Part shown: one piece after another, positions 19,540 to 28,466 of the stretch
Layout: each line of letters starts with the position of its first letter
Position numbering within the stretch: the first letter of the stretch is position 1
Assembly: GCA_934254985.1 (NCBI GenBank)
Contig: CAKQMS010000023.1
Span: forward strand, 1-44,579
From: an uncultured Prevotella sp.
Lineage (GTDB): Bacteria; Bacteroidota; Bacteroidia; Bacteroidales; Bacteroidaceae
Direction of reading: 5' to 3'
DNA: 44,579 nucleotides
Notes under the pieces: generated by a model
Told to the model about the DNA's origin: nothing
The model's input: only the letters and a program-made list of their open reading frames with translations
The model's database searches: none
Program-made: the position numbers and the translations under genes

Positions 19540-21185
19540 TAACGAACAACAGATTTTCAAATATCAGCGGGCATAGAATGGCGTTATTAGCCATTCTATG
19601 CCTGTTTGGGTTGAGTATATTGTGTGCTGCAGGACCTAAAAAGAAACATCGTAAGAAGTCCGACGAACGTGTATATCTCATACATGCCGACGAATTGAAA
19701 TACGATTTGTATGGCAGCAACCCAGGTGCACAGATTGCCAAAGGAAAGGTGGCTTTTAGACATGATGGTGGCAAACTGTGGTGTGATAGCGCATATTATT
19801 ATGAAGCTTCAAACTCGGTAAAGGCTTTCGGACATGTGAAGTTCGTGCAGGGAGATACCCTTTCGCTAACTTGCGAACGTGGTGATTACGATGGTCAGGA
19901 ACTTATGATGCATGCTCGTCATAATGTAGTGCTTAAGCATCGTCGTCAGACTCTCTATACCGATAGTCTCGACTACGACCGTCTCTACGAATATGCTTAT
20001 TTCTATGATGGCGGTAAACTCGTTGATGGCAAAGATCAGTTGTCATCAGACTGGGGCGAATACAATACCAAAACTCGTGAGGCTATATTCTATTATGATG
20101 TCAGAATGCGTAGTCCGGAGCGTCTTATAGAAACCGATACCTTGCATTATGATACCCGAACTTCTACGGCTCATATCACAGGCGAATCGCAGATTACTAC
20201 CAAGACAAGCGTTGTAAATACCACCGATGGCTACTTTGATACCAAGACCGATAGGGCAAAACTCTTTCAGCGTTCTACAATCGTTGATGGTGCCAAGACA
20301 ATTACTGGCGATACACTCTTCTATGATGATAAAACCGGTGTTGGCGAAGGCTTTGGCAATGTGGTATATGTAGATAAGGAGAATAAGAATGAGCTCAATT
20401 GCGGTCATCTGAAATATAATCAGCTCACGGGCTATGGCTATGGCACTAAAGATGCATTGGTAAAAGATTTTTCTCAGAAAGATACTCTCTATATGCATGC
20501 CGACTCGCTGAAGATATACACTTATAATATAAATACAGATTCTGTATATCGTGAGGTGCATTGCTTTGACAAAGTAAGAGCTTATAGAATAGATGTCCAA
20601 GCCGTTTGCGACTCTATGGTGTTCAACTCTAAGGATTCTTGTCTCACCATGTATCGCGACCCTATTGTTTGGAATTCCAATCGCCAGTTGATAGGAGAGA
20701 AGATAAAACTCTTTATGAACGATTCCACAATCCGCGAGGCTCATATCCTTGGTCAAGCATTCTCGGCAGAACTAATGCCTGATAGCGTACATTATAATCA
20801 GGTGTCATCTACAGATATGTATGCTTATTTCGTTGATGGCGCTCTGCGTCGTAGCGATGCTGTAGGCAATGTTTGTGCTGTATATTTCCCTGTCGACGAT
20901 AAAGATACTACTCTCATCGGACTCAACTATACCGAGACTGATACCATGAAGATGTATCTATCTAAAGAACGAAAGATGGAGAAGATATGGATGCCAAAGG
21001 CTGTAGGCACGCTGTATCCAATGACTCAGATACCACCATCAAAGCTTAAACTTCAGAATTTTGTGTGGTTCGACTATATCCGCCCTACATCTCCTATGGA
21101 TGTCTTTGTGTGGCGTGGCAAAATTGAAGGAACAGAAATTAAGAAGAAGGCACGAAAGGAAGTGCCATTACAGAAACTTGAATAA
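19536..21185 (+). CDS. OstA/LptA-like periplasmic protein
   Basis: A 549-residue exported protein with repeated beta-strands of the LptA/OstA (beta-jellyroll) kind: [48 protein letters not shown], and further repeats to about residue 300. LptA-type folds carry LPS across the periplasm, so a role in LPS transport beside LptB is likely but inferred. Two starts are possible: ATG at 19536 (overlapping the previous stop) and ATG at 19578 ([19 protein letters not shown], a better signal peptide). The second lies inside a 12-bp perfect hairpin. mutL follows after 2 bp. Confidence 0.82.
   Translation: MITNNRFSNISGHRMALLAILCLFGLSILCAAGPKKKHRKKSDERVYLIHADELKYDLYGSNPGAQIAKGKVAFRHDGGKLWCDSAYYYEASNSVKAFGHVKFVQGDTLSLTCERGDYDGQELMMHARHNVVLKHRRQTLYTDSLDYDRLYEYAYFYDGGKLVDGKDQLSSDWGEYNTKTREAIFYYDVRMRSPERLIETDTLHYDTRTSTAHITGESQITTKTSVVNTTDGYFDTKTDRAKLFQRSTIVDGAKTITGDTLFYDDKTGVGEGFGNVVYVDKENKNELNCGHLKYNQLTGYGYGTKDALVKDFSQKDTLYMHADSLKIYTYNINTDSVYREVHCFDKVRAYRIDVQAVCDSMVFNSKDSCLTMYRDPIVWNSNRQLIGEKIKLFMNDSTIREAHILGQAFSAELMPDSVHYNQVSSTDMYAYFVDGALRRSDAVGNVCAVYFPVDDKDTTLIGLNYTETDTMKMYLSKERKMEKIWMPKAVGTLYPMTQIPPSKLKLQNFVWFDYIRPTSPMDVFVWRGKIEGTEIKKKARKEVPLQKLE
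19571..19601 (+). other. 12-bp perfect hairpin across the alternative start of the OstA-like gene
   Basis: GCATAGAATGGC-gttatta-GCCATTCTATGC, 12 paired bases and a 7-base loop, inside the 5' coding part. The ATG at 19578 is buried in the left arm. Confidence 0.75.
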
Positions 21186-21187
21186 TT

Positions 21188-23107
21188 ATGAGCGATGTAA
21201 TACAACTGCTGCCTGATGCTGTAGCTAATCAGATTGCTGCAGGTGAGGTGATACAACGTCCAGCATCTGTAATAAAGGAATTGGTCGAAAATTCTATTGA
21301 TGCTGGTGCTACCCGTATCGACGTGCTTGTCGTTGATGCTGGCAGAACCTCTATTCAGGTTATCGACAACGGAAAAGGTATGTCGGAGACTGATGCTCGC
21401 CTTGCTTTCGAGCGTCATGCTACTTCTAAGATTCGTCAAGCCAACGACTTGTTTGCTTTGCAGACAATGGGATTTCGTGGCGAGGCTTTACCTTCTATCG
21501 TAGCTGTGTCGCAGGTGGAATTGAAAACTCGCATGGCAGATGAAGAAGTTGGCACACATCTCTCGATAGCAGGAAGCAAGGTTACTGGTCAGGAGCCTTG
21601 TGCTTGCTCTGTAGGCTGCAACTTCATGGTTAGCAACCTCTTCTATAATGTTCCTGCACGCAGAAAGTTCTTAAAATCCAACTCTACAGAGCTCAACAAC
21701 ATCGTTGCAGCCTTTGAGCGTATAGCTTTGGTTTATCCCGAAGTCCATTTCACTCTCCATAGCAATGGCTCAGAACTTTTGAACCTTCCTCGCTCTGGTA
21801 TGAAGCAACGTATTGTTGATGTCTTTGGCAAAAAGATTAATCAAGACCTCTTGCCTGTTAAGGTCGATACCACGGTGTGCAATATCTCTGGCTTTATCGG
21901 CAAACCACAGTCGTCGCGCAAGAAAATGCCAAACCAATACTTCTTCGTCAATGGCAGATATATGAAACATCCATATTTTGCTAAAGCCGTGATGACAGCC
22001 TACGAACGTTTGGTTCCACAAGGTGAACAAGTGCCTTATTTCATTTTCTTTGAGGTAAATCCACATGATATAGATGTGAATATTCATCCTACAAAGACTG
22101 AAATAAAATTCGAGAACGAACAGGCTATATGGCAAATCTTGGCTGCTGCAGTTAAGGAGAGTCTTGGTGTATATAATGATGTGCCAACAATCGATTTTGA
22201 TGTGCAGGGCAAACCTGATATTCCTGTCTTTTTTCCTGTCGACGATGTTAATGCACCACAGGTGGATTATAATCCTAACTATAATCCTTTCAACACATCG
22301 TCTGCCGACTTGGGGACATCTATTCCAAAGTCTAATGGATATACTTTCGAATCTAAAGTAAATTTAAAATCATTTGCTGATCAGCAATCAGGCTCGCATG
22401 TGCCAGACCAATGGGAACAGCTATATCAAGGCTTAGGAAAAAATGAAAATGCTGATGATATTGCTGAACCACAAACATTGTTTGGGGCGCAACCAGAAGT
22501 GGAGCAAAACTCAAAGATTCTTACTTCTGGCATCATAGAAGATAAGTCGCCTTCGCATTATCAGTATAAAGGTACTTACATCATGAATGCAGTGAAGTCA
22601 GGACTCATGATTATCGACCAGCATCGTGCACATGTGCGCATTCTCTATGAACAATACCTTGCACAATTAGCTACTCAGAAGTCTGCCACACAAACAGTTC
22701 TCTTCCCTGAGAGTTTTCAGCTATCTGCCACACAGCGTATCGTTTACGAGAAGATTGCTGATGAGATGACAGCAATGGGTTTTGATATCCAAGACCTCGG
22801 AGCAGGCAACTATGCTATTAATGGAATCCCTGCCGGACTTGAAGGTGTAAATCCTGTAAGGCTCGTCATAGAAATGGTAGACACTGCTGCTGAAAATACT
22901 GTAAGTATAAAAGAGGATATAGATGAATCCCTTGCCTTGTCGATGGCACGAAATGCCGCTATTCCACAAGGACAAGTTTTGTCAAATGTAGAGATGGAAA
23001 ACATAGTAAACTCATTATTTCTGTGTAAAAATCCTAACGTAACACCAGATGGTAAAAATATCCTTTGTATACTGAAACAGACTGAAATAGAACACCTTTT
23101 AGGGTAA
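21188..23107 (+). CDS. mutL: DNA mismatch repair protein MutL
   Basis: MutL couples MutS mismatch recognition to strand removal. The 639-residue protein has the GHKL ATPase core: [12 protein letters not shown] with Glu31 and Asn35, DNGKGM, and GFRGEAL. The C-terminal dimerisation domain follows a variable linker (about 330-440). The metal motif DQHA(X)2E(X)4E reads [12 protein letters not shown], with Val in place of the first Glu, and the CPHGRP motif is replaced by [10 protein letters not shown], so nicking activity is doubtful. It is the last gene of the parvulin-OstA operon. Confidence 0.95.
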   Translation: MSDVIQLLPDAVANQIAAGEVIQRPASVIKELVENSIDAGATRIDVLVVDAGRTSIQVIDNGKGMSETDARLAFERHATSKIRQANDLFALQTMGFRGEALPSIVAVSQVELKTRMADEEVGTHLSIAGSKVTGQEPCACSVGCNFMVSNLFYNVPARRKFLKSNSTELNNIVAAFERIALVYPEVHFTLHSNGSELLNLPRSGMKQRIVDVFGKKINQDLLPVKVDTTVCNISGFIGKPQSSRKKMPNQYFFVNGRYMKHPYFAKAVMTAYERLVPQGEQVPYFIFFEVNPHDIDVNIHPTKTEIKFENEQAIWQILAAAVKESLGVYNDVPTIDFDVQGKPDIPVFFPVDDVNAPQVDYNPNYNPFNTSSADLGTSIPKSNGYTFESKVNLKSFADQQSGSHVPDQWEQLYQGLGKNENADDIAEPQTLFGAQPEVEQNSKILTSGIIEDKSPSHYQYKGTYIMNAVKSGLMIIDQHRAHVRILYEQYLAQLATQKSATQTVLFPESFQLSATQRIVYEKIADEMTAMGFDIQDLGAGNYAINGIPAGLEGVNPVRLVIEMVDTAAENTVSIKEDIDESLALSMARNAAIPQGQVLSNVEMENIVNSLFLCKNPNVTPDGKNILCILKQTEIEHLLG

Positions 23108-23208
23108 AAATAAGGCAAAAAGGCATATAATGTTTGAAAAAACATAAAAAAAAGAGCAATAATTGTGCATTTTTTTAGTAAAAAAGATAAAGATTAAAAA
23201 AATAATGC

Positions 23209-23216
23209 TACCTTTG
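23209..23216 (+). promoter_or_regulatory. Promoter -7 box of the OmpA-family gene
   Basis: TACCTTTG matches TAnnTTTG; the 63-bp leader and A/T-rich upstream part fit a strongly expressed porin gene. Confidence 0.6.
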
Positions 23217-23278
23217 CCGAAAATATGTAGGCTTTATGCCTGTGAAAAGGATTTGTTTTAATTAAAATTTATAAGAGT

Positions 23279-24439
23279 ATGAAAAAGTTATTGATGGCAT
23301 TGGCTTTTGCCGGTGTAGCTCTTGGTGCTAATGCACAAGACGCTGATCCTGTACTCAAGTACAGCGTTGCAACAAACTCTTTCTGGAGCAATTGGTTTAT
23401 CCAGGTGGGTGGTGACTTTAATTCTTGGATTTCTGATCAGGAGCATGGTCGTGGTCTTGACAATGGTGATAACTATGGCCTATTTGCTGGCGATCGTACA
23501 TCTTGGGGTGGCGCTATCGCTGTAGGTAAGTGGTTTACTCCAGGTCTTGGACTCCGTACAAAACTTCAGGCATGGAATGCAAAGGAAGTAGGTCCAACAA
23601 ACCCAACAGAAAAGTTTAAGTACTGGACTTTGAATGAGCACATCATGTTCAATCTTAGCAATCTTCTTTGTGGTTACAACCCAACACGTGTTTGGAACGT
23701 AATTCCTTTCATCGGTGGTGGTGTTTCTCGTAACTGCTCTGACAATGCTTATGCTATGCAGCTTAGCGCTGGTATTCAGTCTTCATGGCGCCTTTGCAAG
23801 AAGGTTAACATTTATGCTGAAGCTGGTTTGAACCGTTTGGAGAAAGATTTCGATGGTTTCTCTGGTGGTGCAGAAAGCGGTCGCGGATGGAAGGGTGCTG
23901 ATAACAACCTCTATCTTGAACTTGGTTTGAACTTGAATCTTGGTAAGGGTACATGGGAGAAGACTCCAGATGTTGACGCTATCAAGGCTCTCTCTCAGTC
24001 ACAGATCGACGCTCTTAACGCACAGCTCAACGATGCTAACTCAGAGAACACTCGTTTGAAGAACATGTTGGCTCAGGAGCAGAAGAACAATGAGACTCAG
24101 AAGACCACTAAGGAATTCGTTAACACTCCAGTTTCTGTATTCTTCAACATCAACAAGGCTAAGATCGCTTCTCAGAAGGATCTCGTAAACGTTAAGGCTC
24201 TTGCTAAGTATGCTAAGGATAACAACCTTAAGCTTACTGTTACTGGTTATGCTGATGGTGCTACAGGTAGCGCTGCTTTCAACCAGAGCCTTTCAGAAAA
24301 GCGTGCAGCAACTGTTGCTGACCAGCTCGTTAAGATGGGCGTAAGCCGTGATATGATTACTACTGTTGGTAAGGGTGGTGTAGACGAGTTGTCGCCTATC
24401 TCATTCAACCGTCGTGCTACTGTTCAGGTTGCTGAGTAA
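23279..24439 (+). CDS. OmpA-family outer membrane porin
   Basis: A 386-residue outer-membrane protein of the Bacteroidales major OmpA type. The signal peptide is MKKLLMALAFAGVALGANAQ. An eight-stranded beta-barrel (about 25-225) follows, then a coiled linker rich in Gln/Asn (about 235-280). The C-terminal OmpA peptidoglycan-binding domain (about 283-386) has the TGYADGATGS and NQSLSEKRAATV motifs with its Asp and Arg. It anchors the outer membrane to peptidoglycan. Codons are of the highly expressed kind and a strong terminator follows. Confidence 0.93.
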   Translation: MKKLLMALAFAGVALGANAQDADPVLKYSVATNSFWSNWFIQVGGDFNSWISDQEHGRGLDNGDNYGLFAGDRTSWGGAIAVGKWFTPGLGLRTKLQAWNAKEVGPTNPTEKFKYWTLNEHIMFNLSNLLCGYNPTRVWNVIPFIGGGVSRNCSDNAYAMQLSAGIQSSWRLCKKVNIYAEAGLNRLEKDFDGFSGGAESGRGWKGADNNLYLELGLNLNLGKGTWEKTPDVDAIKALSQSQIDALNAQLNDANSENTRLKNMLAQEQKNNETQKTTKEFVNTPVSVFFNINKAKIASQKDLVNVKALAKYAKDNNLKLTVTGYADGATGSAAFNQSLSEKRAATVADQLVKMGVSRDMITTVGKGGVDELSPISFNRRATVQVAE

Positions 24440-24483
24440 TCAAATCTCGCAGATATAGAATAATATCTATAATCTCAATATTG

Positions 24484-24514
24484 GGTGTGCCGAATCTTCG
24501 GCACACCTTTTTTT
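24484..24514 (+). terminator. Terminator behind the OmpA-family gene
   Basis: GGTGTGCCGA-atct-TCGGCACACC, 10-bp perfect stem, followed by seven T. Confidence 0.95.
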
Positions 24515-24606
24515 ATTCATCTTTTTCTATATTGTGAGAAAAAAGATGCTTGAAAATTTGGAGAAATAAATATTTCTTCTTACCTTTGCATCGCATTTAA
24601 AAACAA

Positions 24607-24681
24607 GGGCGTTTAGCTCAGCTGGTTTAGAGCATCTGCCTTACAAGCAGAGGGTCGGCGGTTCGAATCCGTCAACGCCCA
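24607..24681 (+). tRNA. tRNA-Val (anticodon TAC)
   Basis: A complete cloverleaf. Acceptor arms GGGCGTT / AACGCCC close on discriminator A, the D-arm has TAGCTCAGCTGGTTTAGAGC, the anticodon stem TCTGC / GCAGA encloses the loop CTTACAA (anticodon TAC), and the T-arm contains GGTTCGAATCC. CCA is not encoded (ACA follows). Confidence 0.97.
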
Positions 24682-24691
24682 CAGGGGTGTT

Positions 24692-24726
24692 TCCTGTGAT
24701 CTCTTCGGAGGTTGCAGGATTTTTTT
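24692..24726 (+). terminator. Terminator behind tRNA-Val
   Basis: A 12-bp stem TCCTGTGATCTC / GAGGTTGCAGGA (with G-U pairs) on a TTCG tetraloop, followed by seven T. Confidence 0.92.
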
Positions 24727-24818
24727 GTTTATATACCTCTCGTCTTAAATGTAATCTGGGATCATCCGACAAACATAGGGGATTATTAATCCCAAATCGG
24801 TCATTAGGGTTAAAACAT

Positions 24819-24878
24819 GTTAACATTGTTAACAAAATAACCTTTAATTCGTTAGACTAATATAACGAAACAAACGAA
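24819..24878 (+). promoter_or_regulatory. Palindrome-rich upstream region of the beta-barrel gene
   Basis: Two GTTAAC palindromes lie 3 bp apart (24819-24824 and 24828-24833). TTCGTT (24848-24853) pairs with AACGAA (24864-24869), which recurs directly at 24873-24878. This looks like regulator binding sites, but no known operator is recognised. No TAnnTTTG box is seen. No gene is seen between the tRNA terminator and 24903. Confidence 0.35.
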
Positions 24879-24902
24879 TATAAATATAAAAACAATAAGC
24901 TT

Positions 24903-27710
24903 ATGAAAAATTTACTTAAGAAACTCCTCTTTGTGATGGTGTTCTGCCTTGTGCAGTCGGCACTTTGCCATGCCGACACATTCAAAGGAAAGATTGTGAA
25001 CGCCGAGACAGGCGAGATTCTCATCGGAGCAAACATATTCAGCGAGGTGAATCCTCAGCCAGGATGGTCGATGCTGAATCAGACTGAGACCGACAGCACC
25101 GGTTGCTTCTATCTCAACAGTGGATGGGAAGGACGCATCATGTTCAAGTTCAGCATGATCGGATATAGGAATTTCCGCAAGGTGGATTATTCTTACGGCC
25201 AAGAGGTGAACGACACTACCGACCTTGGCATCATCAAGCTGCAGCCTACAGCCCTAATGCTTAAGGAGGTGGAGATTACGGCAAAGATACCGCGCATCAC
25301 TATGGCGGGCGACACCATCGTGTTCAATCCTGAGGCTTTCAAACTAAAGGAGGGAGCACGCCTCGACGAACTCATCAAGAAGTTGCCGGGAGTGGAGAAC
25401 CGCGACGGCAAACTCTACTGGAACAACAAGCCAATACGTTTGATGATGAATGGCAAGGATATATTTGGCGGCGACCAGATCATAGGCCAACTGCCTGCAG
25501 AAGTGGCTAACAAGCTAAAGCTCTACGACCGTAAGTCGGAACTGGCCCGACATACTAGTAAAGATGAAGGCGAGGAGGACCAAGTGCTCGACATTCAGGT
25601 GAAGCCTGGTTTCCTCGACAAATGGTATGGCACTGTTGAAGCGCAATACCAAACAAAGAAACGCTACATGTTCGACGTTACGGCAAGCCGACTCAGCGAC
25701 CACGACCCGCAGATGGTTTATGCACAGGCCAACAATGCCAACCGCTATATCGACAGAACCATGAGCTCTACAATGAACCGAAATATCGACGGCGACGGCA
25801 AGAGCCAATATGGATCGTACAACTATCAGCACAACTGGGAGACCAAGGGTGCAAGTGACTACTCCGACAACCGATGGAACATAAGCGCAAACATGGGACA
25901 TAGCGACGGTTGGAACACTATTGGAAAGTCGACCGAAACCTTCTTCCCCAACAAGGAACACACGTTTGCCGTGTCGAGCAACTACCGCTACAGCCACAAG
26001 CTCTCCCCACAGATAGAGACCCAACTCTTCGCCTACACCGACTCGGTGAACGCTATAGAAGTGAACGTGAAGGCAACCTACGAGAAGAGCAGCAACAGCA
26101 ACGAGGACAAGGGTGCATCGTATGGCTACGACCAAAACAATTTCAAATACCACTCGCTTGCAGACGCTTTTGCTGCAAAGCCCGGCGATGCGCTCTACGA
26201 ACGACTCATCACCCGCAACAACAACTATCAGTCGAGCGACCAGCAGACACGTGGCTTAAACATTGACTACAAGTGGAAGCACTTCATAGGCAAGAAAGGC
26301 TCGTTCTCTATCCAAGGCTACACCTACATCAATGGAGCCAACGAGGACACACACATCAACCGCGACCTGGAATATCTGCGCGAAAAGCGTAGCGAGAAGG
26401 TATGGCAATTCTACGACCGAAGCAACCATAAGCTTAGCACCCAACTTGGCGCGTCGTTCGACTATTGGCTGGGCAAGATGGTGTATGTCAACATCCTTGA
26501 CAACGTGACCTACTCACGAACACGCACTATACGCAACTTCTTCACCGACAACAACGAGCAGAACGTGGTGGGCGGCATTCCTACCACACTCGACCAGGCA
26601 AATGCCATGAGCAACCTCATGCACAAGTGGGTGAACCGATTCACACTGAAGTCGACCATCACCCCGACGAAGGCGTTGATGATTATGCCTAAGCTCAACT
26701 GGAATGTCTACCGCGAGAAGGCCGACTACCGCTACGGACAGCTCGACACAACTGCAGTGCGCACAAGCTACACCTACGAGCCGTCAATATTCCTAAAGTG
26801 GAAGATGAGCCGTGTGCGCAATATGGACATATCGTTTGCATACAACACCTCTGTGCCCAACTTCATCCGCACGCTCGGCTATCGCGACACCACCGACCCG
26901 CTGTCTGTATCAACCGGCAACCCATTGCTGCACAAGTCGCACAGCCACACCACTACCTACAACTACCACCGCATGTGGCTGCGCAAGCAGATTGTGCTGG
27001 GACTGAACGTTTCCTACAACAAGGACATCAACCCTATAGCCACACTCTACCGCTACAACTCTACAACCGGAGCGTATGAGTCGAAACCCATGAACGTGAA
27101 GGGTGGCAACATGTGGAAATTCGGAGTCAACTACGACCAAGGCATTGGCGTATACTTCCGACTGATGAACAAATTCAAGGTGCTCACATCCAAGTCATAC
27201 GGATTCCTTACCATTGTCGACAACAACGACCCTAACGCCGTGCCCGACCTCAACCTGCAGAAACGTCTTGGCATTGACGAGAATATGGAGCTGTCGTATG
27301 AGGCGGAGAAAGTGCAGCTTACACTATTCAACGACTTGCAGTGGAACCGCTACCGCTACGACGACGACACCTACAACAGCAGTCCGTTGTACAACAGCTT
27401 GGGAATTAGTGTCACGCTCAAGCTCTCGCCATTCGAAATGTATATACGTCTGTCCGACGACTTCCGCAAGGGCTATGCCACATCCGAGATAAACGGACAC
27501 AAACTGATGTCGACGGCAAGCATCAGCTACGGTTTCTGCAAAAATAAATGCCGACTGTCGCTGTTTGTAGACGATATCTTCAACAATGATATCTGGTACG
27601 ACAACAACTACTCGGCATTCCAGCGCACCGAAACTACGACAAACTACATGCATCACTATGCAAACCTGAAGTTCTCGTATAGATTCGATGCGAAAGCTAA
27701 GAAGAAATAA
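24903..27710 (+). CDS. Outer membrane beta-barrel protein (TonB-receptor-like, carboxypeptidase-regulatory N-domain)
   Basis: A 935-residue exported protein. The signal peptide is MKNLLKKLLFVMVFCLVQSALCHA. A CarboxypepD_reg-like domain (about 28-105) is followed by a plug-like region with LPGVENRDGKLYWNNKPI and MMNGKDIFGGD. From about 230 a long barrel of alternating aromatic strands ends in YANLKFSYRF. This is the layout of the large Bacteroidetes outer-membrane beta-barrel family, whose substrates are mostly unknown. Its codons end far more often in G or C (AAC, GAC, CTC, CGC) than those of its neighbours, which suggests transfer from a related genome. It starts 177 bp behind the tRNA-Val terminator and converges with an rsgA remnant 6 bp from its stop. 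Confidence 0.88.
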   Translation: MKNLLKKLLFVMVFCLVQSALCHADTFKGKIVNAETGEILIGANIFSEVNPQPGWSMLNQTETDSTGCFYLNSGWEGRIMFKFSMIGYRNFRKVDYSYGQEVNDTTDLGIIKLQPTALMLKEVEITAKIPRITMAGDTIVFNPEAFKLKEGARLDELIKKLPGVENRDGKLYWNNKPIRLMMNGKDIFGGDQIIGQLPAEVANKLKLYDRKSELARHTSKDEGEEDQVLDIQVKPGFLDKWYGTVEAQYQTKKRYMFDVTASRLSDHDPQMVYAQANNANRYIDRTMSSTMNRNIDGDGKSQYGSYNYQHNWETKGASDYSDNRWNISANMGHSDGWNTIGKSTETFFPNKEHTFAVSSNYRYSHKLSPQIETQLFAYTDSVNAIEVNVKATYEKSSNSNEDKGASYGYDQNNFKYHSLADAFAAKPGDALYERLITRNNNYQSSDQQTRGLNIDYKWKHFIGKKGSFSIQGYTYINGANEDTHINRDLEYLREKRSEKVWQFYDRSNHKLSTQLGASFDYWLGKMVYVNILDNVTYSRTRTIRNFFTDNNEQNVVGGIPTTLDQANAMSNLMHKWVNRFTLKSTITPTKALMIMPKLNWNVYREKADYRYGQLDTTAVRTSYTYEPSIFLKWKMSRVRNMDISFAYNTSVPNFIRTLGYRDTTDPLSVSTGNPLLHKSHSHTTTYNYHRMWLRKQIVLGLNVSYNKDINPIATLYRYNSTTGAYESKPMNVKGGNMWKFGVNYDQGIGVYFRLMNKFKVLTSKSYGFLTIVDNNDPNAVPDLNLQKRLGIDENMELSYEAEKVQLTLFNDLQWNRYRYDDDTYNSSPLYNSLGISVTLKLSPFEMYIRLSDDFRKGYATSEINGHKLMSTASISYGFCKNKCRLSLFVDDIFNNDIWYDNNYSAFQRTETTTNYMHHYANLKFSYRFDAKAKKK

Positions 27711-27716
27711 TTCTGA

Positions 27717-27905
27717 TTAATACGCCTCGCGGTATTTGTTCTCGTCCTTGTCCTGAAGCATCGACAGATAACTCTGATACCGCGAGGCGGATATGTAATG
27801 CTCCTCTACAGCCTTCAGCACAGCGCAACCCGGCTCATGAGTGTGGGTGCAGTTGTTGAAGCGGCAGTCCTTGGAGAAGTGGAAAATGTCTTTTCCTGAT
27901 TTCAC
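27717..27905 (-). pseudogene. rsgA: rsgA remnant (C-terminal zinc-region fragment)
   Basis: A frame of 62 codons opening at a GTG and reading [22 protein letters not shown], then [10 protein letters not shown] and KYREAY at the end. This is the C-terminal zinc-binding end of the ribosome-associated GTPase RsgA, with its Cys-x5-Cys-x-His-x5-Cys pattern. The intact protein is about 300 residues and carries a circularly permuted GTPase domain in front; none of that is present and a TAA lies six codons upstream of the GTG. Homology starts at about the fourth to seventh residue, exactly where a 21-bp repeat (27887-27907) lies. It therefore looks like a truncated relic, probably brought or broken by recombination. 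Confidence 0.85.
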
Positions 27906-28239
27906 TAGACACTTTTTTGATTAATAAACTAAGCTATAGCCTGGAAGGCTTTACCTTGGTCTTTGCATTATTCAAACATTCTTTCTGCGGCAAACACTAG
28001 CGAGTCTTTTACAAGGACGCTAACCTATACAACTTAAACAACTTCAGACCTTTGCCATATTAATTTCCAGCTGCAGCATGCACAATATGAAAACATTATT
28101 ACTGCTTACCTGACGAACATACGGCTTATAGTATGAAAATGGTTAAAGAAATATATAAAAGTCAAGTTTATTACGTAAAAAACAAGAAAAATGCCCCCTA
28201 AAAAAGTATCATTAGATGTGTCTTTTCTTGATTTCACTA
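27887..28239. repeat. 21-bp direct repeat pair with one mismatch
   Basis: The 21 bases at 27887-27907 (TGTCTTTTC, then C, then TGATTTCACTA) recur at 28219-28239 with T in place of the tenth base. Copies are in the same orientation and 332 bp apart. The left copy marks the break of the rsgA fragment; the right copy lies just behind the small ORF at 28250-28369. The DNA between them is A/T-rich and I see no gene in 27908-28218. Confidence 0.75.
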
Positions 28240-28249
28240 AGGCTTCCAT

Positions 28250-28369
28250 TTACTTATTTCTGATAACTAACCATGGAGCTACGTCGTGGTGTTTGTCTGT
28301 ACGATATTGGACACCCACAACAATTCCTAACAGAACTAACACTCCAATTACTTTAAATACTTTTTTCAT
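28250..28369 (-). CDS. Small membrane protein, 39 residues
   Basis: A short frame translating as MKKVFKVIGVLVLLGIVVGV, then QYRTDKHHDVAPWLVIRNK, stop. It has a basic start, one hydrophobic span of about 15 residues and a polar tail: either a single-span inner-membrane peptide or an uncleaved signal. A TATCTTTG box, a perfect TAnnTTTG match, lies on the same strand at 28389-28382, 13 bp upstream of the ATG. No family is recognised. The longer frame on the opposite strand (28191-28406) has no promoter and is not supported. Confidence 0.5.
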   Translation of the reverse strand: MKKVFKVIGVLVLLGIVVGVQYRTDKHHDVAPWLVIRNK

Positions 28370-28381
28370 ATCTTTTTTGGG

Positions 28382-28389
28382 CAAAGATA
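28382..28389 (-). promoter_or_regulatory. Promoter -7 box of the 39-residue ORF
   Basis: TATCTTTG on the minus strand fits TAnnTTTG; a TTTC-like -33 element lies about 20-24 bases further upstream. Confidence 0.45.
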
Positions 28390-28466
28390 AGACTTTGCAT
28401 CTATAAGAAAAAAGAAATAACTATAGCTTGTATGAAGTGAAGCGGACGAAGAAAGGTAGCCTCAAA

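Noticed and set aside
20046..20756. 236-codon frame antisense to the OstA-like gene
   Set aside because: Shadow of a clearly coding frame; no signature or expression signal.
24641..24835. 64-codon frame reading out of tRNA-Val on the minus strand
   Set aside because: It translates the tRNA and its terminator; the ending GVDGFEPPTLCL is a well-known artefact of tRNA sequences.
25515..26153. 212-codon frame antisense to the beta-barrel gene
   Set aside because: Val-rich shadow caused by the high third-position G/C content of the gene on the plus strand.
27906..28218. Missing front part of rsgA
   Set aside because: Translation upstream of the fragment in all minus-strand frames shows stops and no GTPase motifs, so the rest of the gene is not here.
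28191..28406. 71-codon frame on the plus strand
   Set aside because: No promoter and no plausible protein features; the minus-strand 39-codon frame in the same place has a promoter box and a coherent membrane-peptide layout.
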